Shown here in pieces: positions 21,749 to 32,510 of a stretch of DNA of 64,000 nucleotides. The notes under the pieces were generated by a model that made no database searches, was not told where the DNA came from, and saw nothing but the letters and a program-made list of their open reading frames with translations. Source of the DNA: Chaetoceros tenuissimus (lineage: Eukaryota; Bacillariophyta; Thalassiosirophyceae; Chaetocerotales; Chaetocerotaceae); the NCBI GenBank assembly GCA_021927905.1, contig BLLK01000047.1, forward strand, positions 372,001 to 436,000, given 5' to 3'. The translations under genes were made by a program, and so were the position numbers. How positions within the stretch are numbered: position 1 is the first letter of the stretch; each line of letters begins with the position of its first letter.

Positions 21749-22151
21749 GACTCTTTCTATTAGACGATATTTGAATTAAGATGGGGTTTCAAAATAGATT
21801 ATGTGATCATGTGTTGATATTGTGTTAAAAATGTTCAGTGCAATGTGCAAAAAGGGGGAGAGCTAAATTTCTCATGTCAATCGCCCATCGAATTTTCGAA
21901 AAGAGAATGAGAAAGAAAAGGGAAGCCAAAAAGGAAATTAGTTGGTGGGCTAGCCATTTAGCACAGCCAACCCTTTTTTCTTTCTGCTGACGCTCCTCTT
22001 TTGGACTTCAATGAAGAAAACAATTTCCGAATTAACTTCTGTGTTGTTGTCTCTGTAATTCATTGTCAGTTGATACATTTTACGTGCAGGCCTAACATAA
22101 ACTGCACCTGTAGATACTTTTGAGCAATAGGAAAAGAAGTTATCTGCAAAG
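21749..22151. promoter_or_regulatory. Shared upstream region of carrier and EF4 genes
   Basis: The starts of two divergent genes flank this gap, so both promoters should lie here. It has A-rich and G-rich patches and TGACGCTCC near 21989. No gene is visible. Confidence 0.45.
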
Positions 22152-24408
22152 ATGAACTACAGAATACTAAAGCACTTGCTGCTGCTGTCAGCTATTGCAA
22201 ACATTGATGCATTCGCACCAAAACCATTTGTAACACAGAACGCTTTGTCCTCAAATGCACGAAGTGAACATGAGACTGCGCTTTATTCGTCAAGAGAGTC
22301 AGCAGCACCTACTTTCTCCTCATCTTCTTCTCGTAAAGGAGTGAAAGAGATGACTTACCCATATGACATTTCCAAAATTAGAAATTTTTCCATTATTGCA
22401 CATATCGATCATGGAAAGTCTACTCTTGCAGATCGTCTTTTGGAGTCTACCGAAACCGTTTCATCACGTGATATGGAAGCACAGTTATTGGATAATATGG
22501 ATATTGAACGTGAGAGAGGAATCACTATTAAGCTCCAGGCTGCAAGAGTTATGCACAAGAGTAAGAAAGATGGAGAGATTTATACACTTAACTTGATTGA
22601 TACTCCAGGTCATGTCGATTTCTCTTATGAGGTTTCAAGAAGTTTAGCTGCTTGTGAGGGAGCTCTTTTGGTAGTTGATGCCAGTCAGGGAATTGAAGCT
22701 CAGGTTCGTTTCATTTTGTGATGATATTGCCGTGAGACAATCATATATTTTTATCTTTGCTCACAAATACTTTTCTTTGTAGACTTTGGCAAATGTTTAC
22801 CTTGCCCTTGAGAATGATTTGGAAATTATTCCAGTTTTGAATAAGATTGATCTTCCAGCTGCAGATCCAGATAGAGTCGCAGAAGAAATTGAGGATACCA
22901 TTGGTTTGGATTGTACCGATATTATTCAGGCATCAGCAAAGGCTGGAATTGGTATTGAAGATATCTTGGAAGCAATTATTGAAAAAGTACCACCGCCTCA
23001 GGTACCAGAACCAGATTCTCCATTGAGGGCATTAATTTTTGATTCTTACTTTGATCCGTATCGTGGGGTTGTTGTTTTCTTCCGTGTCGTTGACGGAGAG
23101 GTCAAGAAGGGAGACAAGATTAGATTCTTGGCTTCGGGAGCAGAGCATGAAGTAACCGAAGTAGGAGTTATGCAACCACAACAGGTTCCTGTCACTAGCC
23201 TTCAGGCAGGAGAAGTAGGATATATTTGTGGATCTATCAAGGATGTAACAGATGCACGAGTTGGAGACACAATCACACTTTCTTCTCAATACAAGGCAGC
23301 AGCTTCTGAGATTTCCAAAGCAAACGGCAACAAGCAAATTCAAGAGATTGAAGGAGCAGTTCCTATTACCCCACTCCCTGGTTACTCTGAGAGTGTTCCG
23401 ATGGTATACTGTGGTTTGTTCCCTGTTGATGCTGATGACTATGAGAACCTTCGTGATTCTCTTGGAAAGCTTAGACTTAATGATGCAGCTCTTTCTTTCG
23501 AACCTGAAACATCCGGAGCTATGGTAAGACAATGCCATTAGTTTTACTTGTTATTTATATATCATAATGTTGGTGTATTCACTTTTCTTTTTTCAAAGGG
23601 ATTTGGCTTTAGATGTGGTTTCTTAGGATTGCTTCATATGGAAATTGTACAAGAACGTCTTTCTCGTGAATACGATTTGGATTTAATCGTCACTGCACCA
23701 TCGGTTGTTTACAAGGTTGTGAAGGGTGAAGGTGATAATGCAGTAGAAACAATTGTTGATGCTCCAAGCAAAATGCCAGATCTTACTAGAGATATCAAAG
23801 CATTTGAACCTTATGTAAAGATGGAGATTTTGACTCCTAGTGAATACAATGGAGCAATTATTGAACTTGGCCAAGAGCGACGTGGAATCCTAAAGGATAT
23901 CAAATATTTGACTCCAACTAGATCTACAATTGAATATGAAATTCCTCTGGCTGAGGTGATTACTGATTTCTTTGACCAATTGAAGTCCCGTACTAAGGGA
24001 TATGCTTCCATGGAGTATCAAATCACAGATTATAGAGAAAGTGACTTATGCCGTCTTGATGTAAAGATTAATTACGAGGATGCGCCACCTCTTGCATGTG
24101 TAGTTCATAAAGATCAAGCTCAAGGAGTAGGTAGAAAACTTGTGGAGAAATTGAAGGAATTGATCCCGCGACAGATGTTTAAAGTACCAATCCAAGCTTG
24201 TGTTGGAGTGAAGGTTATCGCATCTGCATCTATTAGTCCAATGAGAAAGGATGTACTTGCAAAGTGTTATGGAGGAGATATTTCTCGTAAGAAGAAATTG
24301 TTGCAGAAGCAAGCGAAGGGTAAGAAACGTATGAAGACAATGGGTAAGGTGAACGTACCTCAGGAAGCTTTCATGGCAGTAATCAAGCTAGATCGTGGAA
24401 ACCAGTAA
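22152..24408 (+). CDS. lepA: Plastid elongation factor 4 (LepA), three exons
   Basis: Exons 22152-22703, 22783-23523 and 23599-24408 join in frame to 700 residues; the introns are 79 and 75 bases. The N-terminus is a signal peptide ending in DAFAP, then a transit region, which marks plastid import. The G domain shows [16 protein letters not shown] (G1), ERERGITIK (G2), DTPGHVDF (G3), LNKIDLP (G4) and SAKAG (G5). The EF4-specific C-terminus is intact: [16 protein letters not shown], then [24 protein letters not shown] ending [20 protein letters not shown] with the last residues DRGNQ. EF4 is a ribosomal GTPase that acts on stalled or mistranslocated ribosomes. Mitochondrial GUF1 is the main alternative, but the leader points to the plastid. 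Confidence 0.95.
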
Positions 24409-24719
24409 TTACATAAAATTTAAAACATAATTGAAATTTATATTACGGTACATAGGAGTACATAACGTTCATTTTTCTCAAATTAATTTCTTCATTTTAT
24501 TCTTGGATAGATCCTGTACCTCGTGGCGGGACTCAGCCATCAATCTGGAAGGTGAGGAGAAGACGAGGTGGTGTGATGGTGTGTGATCAAGTGTGATGGG
24601 AAATTTTCTTTCTTTGAAAATTCTTGTTATGTATTCATAGGTCGTAGGACTAGCTTTTCTCCTTATTACTCCGTTTGATACACAACAAGGGCAGTTATCT
24701 GTTTAGTTGTGAAAAAGAC
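24409..24719. other. Intergenic gap
   Basis: It contains three close GTGTGATGG-like units near 24571-24600. No gene is supported. Confidence 0.45.
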
Positions 24720-26450
24720 ATGGTCTCGAGAAGGCGTCGGTTATTTCGTTTTTTCTCTCCAAAGAAGTCCAAGAAAAATCCTACAAAGAATGTCGAAGAA
24801 ACGAAGTCCCTTCAGAACAAAAGAGGTTCCGAGAAAAAAGAAGTAGATAATAACTCTATATCACACAGCGAAGAGGATATCATCAATGCCCTTGATAGTT
24901 TGAATGTAAAAGATTTTGCTGTAGCACAAGATCAATCAATAGATGAAGAGGTACGAGAAGAAACAAAGAGTGATGATGATATGGAACATGATAACATGTG
25001 TAAATCGACATCAAACAACGTACTACCTCCTAAAATTCTAGGCAGAAAAGGCTCATTGACAAACCCAATCTATCCAGCAATTGAAAAAGATAAAGACTCG
25101 GGATTTTATGTATCTCCAGTTAGCTCTTCCGAATCCCTGGCCTACGACCAACTGCAAAAGACTAACTCGAAGAAAGAACTCTATTATTCATCTTCGGGAT
25201 CTCTTCAAACAAGTAATCATTCAATTCAGCACAATAGTTTTAAATCATTATCCAGCTCAAAAATGGGAGAACCAGATCCATCTCTTGACGCGCACCACCA
25301 AGAAATTGATGAATCTTGTTCAGAGCAAATTGGAGAACCAGACAAATGCGAAGAGCATGTCACTAATGAAATTTGTAATACATCAACAAATGAAGACCCC
25401 ACGGTTTGTCTAGAAGTCAAAACTATGTTGGATCAGACAAATGATTCCAAGATCAAATCATTTATTGCCGAGACTTCTTTTGTAAGTGAAATTACTTTTG
25501 ATGGAGCTAATCTACTACAGGATCAAATTAATGTAAAAGAGAAGATTGAAGACAAACCTGAAAAGGGTATCGAAAATGGTAACAGAAGAATAAAGAAATC
25601 GAAGCGCTTGGACAAGATTTATGAGAAAGTTCTTGAATTGCAAAGAGAAAATGAAGAACTCAAAAAGGAGAATGAGAGATTACATATGGATTCCAAACTG
25701 TATCAAGATAAACAACAAAAGCAAGATGAAAGGAATTCCGAGCGCCTAGATACCATCACAGCCAAAGTTGCAAATTTGCAGAGTGAGAATTTTCATCTGA
25801 ATGTAGACAATAAAAGATTGTACAAGAAGTTGTATGAAATCATGGGAAATCATACAGATGATTACCTTCACCCAATTCAAAATGACAAGAGAATATGCTC
25901 AGCAACAGTAGAATGCGATGATTCTGACGATTGTAACTCCACCGGTAGAGGAGAATGTGAAGAGGAGAATTTTAGGTTAGCGCACTCTCATGAGGATGAC
26001 TGCACCGAAGTAGAAAGCAAGTCATCTGCCGAGCAAAGATCTAGAATTGAATCACTTGAGCGTCAGCTACAAGAAAAGATTACACGCGTGAATGATCTCG
26101 AAGCACACATTAAAGATTTGAACGACGAAATGATACAGCTAAGACAATCTCACGAAGAAGAACAGAGACAGCAAAAGGAAGCATATATAGAGTTAAAACG
26201 TGAAACCACACAAATTGTGACTTGGTTGAAGAGAAAGATCGGTCAAGCAAATCCTCAACATAATGACAACGATGATGACAGTTTGACTCCTAGCGAAAGG
26301 CAAAATCTTGCTATGGAGATCGAAGGTGAAATGGTTGACTGGAAGAAAAGTCTTGTGGTGTCATCAAATGAAGAGATGATCGAGCTCAATATTCATTCTT
26401 CTGATAGTATCGATGAGTCAACAGTTACAAACCCATTGTCTCCGATTTGA
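24720..26450 (+). CDS. Coiled-coil protein, function unknown
   Basis: A 576-residue hydrophilic protein starting at the first ATG in frame. The N-terminus is strongly basic (RRRRLFRFFSPKKSKK) and could be a nuclear or membrane-phosphoinositide contact. The middle is Ser/Asp/Glu-rich and of low complexity. From about residue 295 two long coiled coils follow (KIYEKVLELQRENEELKKEN; then RIESLERQLQEKITRVNDLE and onward). Leucine and isoleucine heptads are clear. The C-terminus is acidic and Ser-rich. I recognise no family. A scaffold or cytoskeletal adaptor is possible but not shown. Confidence 0.7.
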   Translation: MVSRRRRLFRFFSPKKSKKNPTKNVEETKSLQNKRGSEKKEVDNNSISHSEEDIINALDSLNVKDFAVAQDQSIDEEVREETKSDDDMEHDNMCKSTSNNVLPPKILGRKGSLTNPIYPAIEKDKDSGFYVSPVSSSESLAYDQLQKTNSKKELYYSSSGSLQTSNHSIQHNSFKSLSSSKMGEPDPSLDAHHQEIDESCSEQIGEPDKCEEHVTNEICNTSTNEDPTVCLEVKTMLDQTNDSKIKSFIAETSFVSEITFDGANLLQDQINVKEKIEDKPEKGIENGNRRIKKSKRLDKIYEKVLELQRENEELKKENERLHMDSKLYQDKQQKQDERNSERLDTITAKVANLQSENFHLNVDNKRLYKKLYEIMGNHTDDYLHPIQNDKRICSATVECDDSDDCNSTGRGECEEENFRLAHSHEDDCTEVESKSSAEQRSRIESLERQLQEKITRVNDLEAHIKDLNDEMIQLRQSHEEEQRQQKEAYIELKRETTQIVTWLKRKIGQANPQHNDNDDDSLTPSERQNLAMEIEGEMVDWKKSLVVSSNEEMIELNIHSSDSIDESTVTNPLSPI

Positions 26451-26552
26451 TATTTTCATTCTTCTAGGCGTAGTCATAAAATTAGTATTAGATTATGACT
26501 ATATATTACAAAGTGTCTAGTCTTTTTCTTGACAACAAGAAGGCTTTCCTAT

Positions 26553-27047
26553 TTAGTCCATTGAAAAAGGGAATATACTACAGTCAAGACTTCCACAGCT
26601 GTCAGTACGACCAAGTCGATCTTGATATATTTCATTTATATTCATATCCTCTGTTTTTAATGCAGAGAACATAGGAGTTTCATATTGAATACTTGCTCTA
26701 TGCCTCCTAATTCTATGGAACATTTCCCATGACTTTTCGTTGTAATATGTCATCTCCAATGTCATCTGATTCTCATCCAGTGAGGACTGACAAGGAAGTA
26801 TAGGAATAGGAGCCGTGGAAGAAGAGGTGCCGTTCCGCAAGTCTTCATGACTTTGAGTGATTCGTCTACTTGCCATTGTAGGTAACGCAGTAGACTGTTG
26901 CATCTTATCCAAGCTCCTCTGACCATCATCAACACGACGATTGTGGGAGGAGTTTTGGCATTGTTTTAACTCATACTCAAAGGTTGATTGAGCAGAGGTG
27001 GAAGAACAGTGAGATTTCTTGCAAGAGGACGACACGTGAAAGTTCAT
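26553..27047 (-). CDS. Small Ser-rich protein, paralogue A of a head-to-head pair
   Basis: A 164-residue protein with no known domain. The N-terminal half is Ser/Gln-rich and probably disordered. Toward the end it has APIPILP, then the motif YNEKSWEMFHRIRRHRASIQ, and finally IFPFSMD at the C-terminus. The neighbouring gene (paralogue B) has the same three blocks in the same order and similar spacing, so the two are diverged copies. The constant W-x-M-[FY]-x-R-I core suggests a short helical docking motif. No leader or membrane segment is present. Function unknown. Confidence 0.7.
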   Translation of the reverse strand: MNFHVSSSCKKSHCSSTSAQSTFEYELKQCQNSSHNRRVDDGQRSLDKMQQSTALPTMASRRITQSHEDLRNGTSSSTAPIPILPCQSSLDENQMTLEMTYYNEKSWEMFHRIRRHRASIQYETPMFSALKTEDMNINEIYQDRLGRTDSCGSLDCSIFPFSMD

Positions 27048-28031
27048 GTTTATTTCTCTGAAAGAATTATGGGGGAGATGTTTTTAATAATATTTTAAAA
27101 AACAAAAGAATTGTATTTTTTTATGAAGCTCAGCTAGCTCAGGCATCTGAACTGAGAGAAGCAAAGTAACTTCTACCTGACGTTGAAGAATGTTGGGTGT
27201 CAACAGAATGTCGATGACCGGTGTGCCATTCTCGTTTTCCGTTCTCGTTTTCTGAAGAAATACATGGATGATTCTTTTTTATTCAGCCATGTTGTATTTG
27301 ACTTTCATTCAATGAAAATATTTTGAAATGTTATCCTTCAAACTTTGAAAGAATATTTTCAATCAGAGCAGTTTCATTTCCATTCAATCCAATTATGTGC
27401 AGTTTACATTACAGTATTTATGGAAACCCATCACGCCTTCCTTTCGTTTTTCAGAAAGTAGGAATTGAATTGAATCTCGGATTCCTGGTTCAGAGTTTTT
27501 GACAGATGGTGGCTGTCACATCAAAACTACTGTACGTATATTTTCAGTATGTCAAAGGAGGTACATTTTGATGTGACATCGAACATCTGCAAACGTGGAA
27601 CAAAGCTATTCCTTCTTTCTTGATGTCAGAAAAATTGTAGAGGTATGACAAAAAGGAAGCCATAATTACATTCTTCAAATTCAGTCACACCTTTGGATAA
27701 GTTGGAAGTCAAATATTTGAATACTATTCAGTGAATGAAAGCCAAACGGCTTATTGATGAATGGAATCATAATGCATATTTATACTAGGTAACAATTTCT
27801 ACAACAACAAAACAACATTGGAGAATCGTCCTTTATATTCTCAAAGAATTTGTCAACGGAAAACCGGAATGACAAAAAAAGAACCCGCAAAATGAGAGAA
27901 GGCAGGAATGAATGATATCCAGTATCACCAATTGAAATTAGAGGTTCGTGTCAAGTAGCTAGACACGAAGATTCTTCAACTTCAGCTAGAAGTTACCTTA
28001 CTTAGCTTGACCAGTTTCATCATCATAAAAA
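27048..28031. promoter_or_regulatory. Near-symmetric divergent promoter between paralogues
   Basis: The region separates the two start codons. TGTCACATCAAAA at 27514-27526 is repeated in reverse complement at 27566-27578; their midpoint, 27546, lies 499 bases from one ATG and 486 from the other. TTTCATTCAATGAA at 27303-27316 reappears inverted at 27727-27740 with one mismatch. No coding sequence is seen. Confidence 0.6.
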
Positions 28032-28652
28032 ATGCATAGACCCAACAAAATGTCAGAACAGCAATGTACCAAAGATCTAACTGATTTGCTCTTCTCAACT
28101 GAGAGATTAGCTAACATGAATAATCTTCGAAAAGTTTGCTCCTATCAAGCGTCCTATCACTCATTTACTCGCAGCTCACGGAGCTTTTCGAAAGGCCGAC
28201 AAGTTCTTGGCGAGAACACAACCCAAAATGCTGAGTTTGTGGTTGTTCAGGAGGGAGAACAACAATCTTTAGAAAATAGTTCACATGCTGAAATAGAGTC
28301 AAGGGCACAATCCGAAAAGAAATATCCACTAACTGTACCAGAGAAATGTGGGCCCAATCTCAAGCATTCTCGATCTGCCCCGATTCCTTTTGCCCAAATG
28401 GTATCATGTGATGATCTTTTGGATAAATATGAGGAGAGAAAATTTGATAGAAAGACCTGGGCAATGTACGACCGTATAACATCACATAGAAAATCACAAG
28501 GATCGTTGACAAGGATTCAAGGTGGTAGAAAAACTTTCCCTAGACTACCAGATGTTGACGACGAAGGAGAATATGATAATGGATCAAATCGAAGCATCAA
28601 TTCCAACAGAAAGAGACTTGATGACATTATTCCTTTCTTTCCAATGAGTTGA
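28032..28652 (+). CDS. Small Ser-rich protein, paralogue B of a head-to-head pair
   Basis: A 206-residue protein with a disordered, Ser-rich first half (SYHSFTRSSRSFSKGRQ). It then shows SAPIPFAQM, FDRKTWAMYDRITSHRKSQ and a C-terminal IIPFFPMS. These match the three blocks of paralogue A. The match is in protein motifs rather than overall sequence, so the duplication is old. A second Met at residue 7 could also start the protein. No family is recognised. Confidence 0.7.
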   Translation: MHRPNKMSEQQCTKDLTDLLFSTERLANMNNLRKVCSYQASYHSFTRSSRSFSKGRQVLGENTTQNAEFVVVQEGEQQSLENSSHAEIESRAQSEKKYPLTVPEKCGPNLKHSRSAPIPFAQMVSCDDLLDKYEERKFDRKTWAMYDRITSHRKSQGSLTRIQGGRKTFPRLPDVDDEGEYDNGSNRSINSNRKRLDDIIPFFPMS

Positions 28653-29533
28653 AATTATGAGGGTATTGAGTTACTCTCTCCATTGTAGACATGCACATAT
28701 ATATGAATATATTCACGGAGAAAAGTAGCTACACAAAACACAAAACATTTTTATTTCAAAAACTAAAATTGCCATAATATAAAAACAAATATTTCTTCAA
28801 TTACACACGAAATCTATTAGGACTGGATGTAGCATTTACTCTTTATTTCTTCCCAATATTACTATGCCTACGATATCTAAATAGGGATGAATTGTAAGGT
28901 AAATTATAAATTAGGTGCATTGAAGTATATCTTAGGTGTGCAATGTATCGTGCGAAATACTAGGCTAAAATAGTCTGAAGTCCCGGTATCTATGGTAGTG
29001 TCCCCCCATTGGCCCCCCCAAATCTGTGCGGAGATTTACCATTTAAAATAGAATATTTACATCCTTAGATCTCATAAGGTTCAATATTTCGAATGTTTAT
29101 CTTTTGACGCTTCGCGCCTTTTTGAATGGTAAATCTCCGCACAGATTTGGGGGAAACATGAAAATAGTTAGTTTCATTTGAAAAAAAATTGCAATTTTTT
29201 ATTTTTCGGGGAAATGCTTGACTAACATTCCTTCTTTCTTCGAATCAGTAAGGCATTCCCGTATGCATGACGCAATGCCATCTTTGTATAAGTATTGCCA
29301 TCATAATTCTAACGCCAGAGCGAATGTCTATCTTTTTAAAAAGTGCAGTAGTAACCTTGCATATATCCATTATTTATTTCTTATTTCCGTTTGTGCTCTT
29401 TGTAAAAAGATGAATTGTGTTTGTTTTTTCGATCGTCAAGTATAAGTACGCACGTGCATTGTCAGTAAAGAATCAAAAAACAAGAAAGAAGAGAATAAAC
29501 ATTAACAAACTAAACACATTGGATCTCTTTTTC
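28653..29533. other. Intergenic region with a foldback element
   Basis: It contains the 29-base inverted repeat listed next. A 75-codon frame at 29218 has no recognisable content. The remainder is AT-rich and looks empty. Confidence 0.45.
29015..29153. repeat. MITE-like foldback with 29-base perfect arms
   Basis: The arm at 29015-29043 (beginning CCCCCAAATCTGTGCGG) is the exact reverse complement of 29125-29153. The 81-base spacer includes GACGCTTCGCGCC. The ends are a C run and a G run. No transposase is inside and I see no clear target duplication. It may be a non-autonomous DNA transposon or a structured transcript. Confidence 0.7.
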
Positions 29534-32305
29534 ATGACTGTTGAATTGACCTTCGACAATGACATTGGAAATGTTTCCATTGATACATCAGAATTGAATC
29601 TTGCGCTTCAAAATATCTCAAATGCAATCCACCAACAAGAATTAAAATTGAATGAGTTACAAGGACGTCAAGATGAAGGCAGTGTGATGAGAAAAGAGTT
29701 TGATTCTCTTCGTTCCAGTGTTGAGCAAAAGATTCATAGAATAGAGGAGTATCAAAATATAGAAGTAAATAGCAGTATGAACTTGAAATTAGATGGATTC
29801 GATGAGAGTGAAGACAAATCTAAAGACGACTTCATCCTACAAATTCGAAAAGAATTGGTTCGCTTGAAAACGACTTTGAAAAACATTTTTCAAGAAATGA
29901 CTTACGAATCCAAGCAATACTGTGTAATGGAGAAGCGAATCGATGATGTAATGACATCACTAGTCAGTATAGAGCGGGCAAATGGTAAAGATGGAACCTT
30001 CCATGTTGCCATCAAGAAACAACGCGAGTCCATGAACAAAGAAATTGCCAATTTGCAAAACTCTTTGACAAATGTTGAAGAAACTATTCGATCCGAAGTA
30101 GAGTATTTTCATAGACAAAATGCTCAAGAATTACGAGAACGGCTTCATCACTTGGAGCAAGGTGTACGTGATCGACAATCTCAGCTCAATGATAGGATCA
30201 GTTTGATTGCGAAACAGTCTGATTTTGAGGCTTTATCAGAAAATATATCCAATGAGCTAAAGTCTCATCATTATCGAGTTCATCGCTTAGAGCAAGATCT
30301 CGTCAATACAAAACAATCACTTCTCAACCAACGAAGTTATAGGTTTCACTCATGTATAATAAAGACTACCAAACGTCTTGAACGAAGAATGATGAAGGAG
30401 GCTCTTGATATTTTCAAACGCCATTGCAGGATAAAGGCAAAAGAGGACATGACTAGTGAACAACGACAACGTATATTGCGCAAGCTTTCCGTTCGGATAC
30501 GATATATTCGAAAATACAATGCTTGGAAAAAATGGAGATATTTTGACGAAAATCAGCGCCAAACGGATCTAAAGCGATTAAAGGCAGTCAAAATTATGTT
30601 AAAGAGAGCAAATATTTCAACTTCAGAGAGATTTCAAATATCCTTCAATCATTGGAGGCGAATCGTGATTGCCTCTAAAATCCAAGAAGCAGTGAAACGC
30701 AATAGTACTGAGAATGGTTCCAATGAAAGATTGCGTCTCGATACAAAAGGAAGTAGTCAAAGGCAACCTCTTGATTATGATTTACCATCCTTGATCCAAT
30801 CATTTCAAGGTGACCAAGATGGAGCTATCCAAACAATAGCACAAGAACTTCATAATGTGAAAACTCATGAATTGAATAAACTGCGGAAATTCTTTCTTAG
30901 AAAGGTGTTGGAAAGTGACGATGCCTTATCTACCTCTATATCTGATACACAGGAGCAAATGCAAAATTCAATGACAGCCATGAAGCAAGAACTACATAAT
31001 GACATCAACAGTCTATCATCAAAGTTACCCATTATGAAATCCGAAATGACAGAGCTTCGAGATACATTGCAAAGGGTTGTCCATAGAGTCAAAGAAATGG
31101 AAACATCCAACAGAGATCAAATAGCGGAGCTTCGCCAAGCAAGAGAGGACATGAGTCAAGAAATATCACAGATGCAAAAAGAATTAAAGGAATGTAGGGA
31201 GATGTACATTCGCCTGAATCGTGAGAATGCTTTGTTGAAAGACAACATCCAAACTACAAACAATAGAATGGAGACGACAGAAACTCAATCTTCAAAGCGA
31301 CATGAAGACCTGGTGAAATATTGTAGTCAAAATGACGAAGACATTCTTATTCTCAAGAAACAATCGGATGAATCTAGAACTCATGTAGACAAATTGAATG
31401 CTCAAATAGTAGAAACTCGAGCTGATCTTATTCAAGCCAAGCATATATCTAGTTCGAACTTGAAAAACATACACTCGATATTAGATAGTCATGGAATTTC
31501 CCAGCCGAAATGGGAAGTCATACTAAAAAGTGGCGTTAGATTTGAGACAGTGGCGAGTAAGAAGAATTACATTGTTCCCATCAACGGCGTGATGGATGAG
31601 AAGTCGGATCTTGATCTTTCATCAATCATTGCGTCTTTCTCCCACGATTATGCTAAGTGGATTTCATATCAAGCAGACTACGAAGCCCTACGTTTCGTTG
31701 TCATTGGTAAAAATCCAGATGACGACACACCTGTACAAGATTTGATTGAGCAAAAGAGAAAACAACTTGTCCAACGGTAAGCGTAACTTTATGATTTGTT
31801 CTATTTGTGCCAAGAATTATCGTCTAATTTGTAATCTCCTTGACAAAAGGTTCCGAGATCTATTGAGCACTTCACTACGTGATGCTACCCCTAATGCAAC
31901 ATCCATACGTTTAGAAGCAAGGAATATTTATGTGGCAAGAACTATGGAAGCAATTGAGACAGCCTTGTCGAAATATGATCAGATTGCTATTCCTTCTACA
32001 ACAAGACTAGGAAGAGTAACCCAAAAGATGCAAACCTGCGTGGCATGTGATAGACCCCTATCACGTAGAAGCGGAAGGCCGTTGAGTGAAGAGGAAATAA
32101 AAAAGAGCCAGAAGGCACCAACTGGAAGTCTAGGTAAGTAAAGTGAACACCAGACAGTATGTAGGCTTTGTCACGGCTCATTTAGTTTCCCTTTGATTGA
32201 ATTTTAGGAGACTTTCGTCTAGCGCGGCGAAACAAGGAAAATAATGAAAATGCAAGCTTGGAAAAATCCTATGTCATCCGAGGTGGATTTAGAATGCCTG
32301 TGTAA
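29534..32305 (+). CDS. Long coiled-coil protein with Sfi1-like tryptophan segments, three exons
   Basis: Exons 29534-31776, 31850-32133 and 32208-32305 join in frame to 874 residues. The start is the first ATG in frame. Coiled coils run through about 20-260 and 460-650 (for example MKQELHNDINSLSSKLPIMK). Between them lies a basic helical region with YNAWKKWRYF and SFNHWRRIV, spaced like the repeats of Sfi1-type centrin-binding proteins. The C-terminal third is folded-looking and ends with a CVACDRPL Cys pair. Such a layout fits a centrosome, microtubule-centre or flagellar-base scaffold, but this is an inference. No enzyme domain is seen. Confidence 0.72.
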
Positions 32306-32334
32306 GCTAATGCAATTTCATCACTCTATTTAAC

Positions 32335-32401
32335 CTTATTGAGTTTCTCGCATGTAGTTACTAAATATATCCATGCCTATTAACATTCCAGCGAAAAGAA
32401 T
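32335..32401 (-). pseudogene. Duplicated C-terminal fragment of the Tim17-like gene
   Basis: This 67-base stretch matches 36729-36795, the end of the Tim17-like gene, at 62 of 67 positions. Read on the minus strand it still encodes GMLIGMDIFSNYMRETQ and the stop. Three of the five differences are silent. No upstream coding sequence of that gene precedes it; it is preceded by an acceptor-like ACAG. Confidence 0.7.
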
Positions 32402-32510
32402 CTGTTAGTCTTATTTCGCTGAAAGGATCGCTTTAGCTATTCATCAACATCATCGTTCCTTTTGTACTCAAGAGTATCGCTTTAGCTACTTTGCCTGTTT
32501 GCTTCTCCGT

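Noticed and set aside
29218-29445. 75-codon frame upstream of the coiled-coil gene
   Set aside because: No recognisable content, no splice continuity with the next gene and composition like the AT-rich flank.
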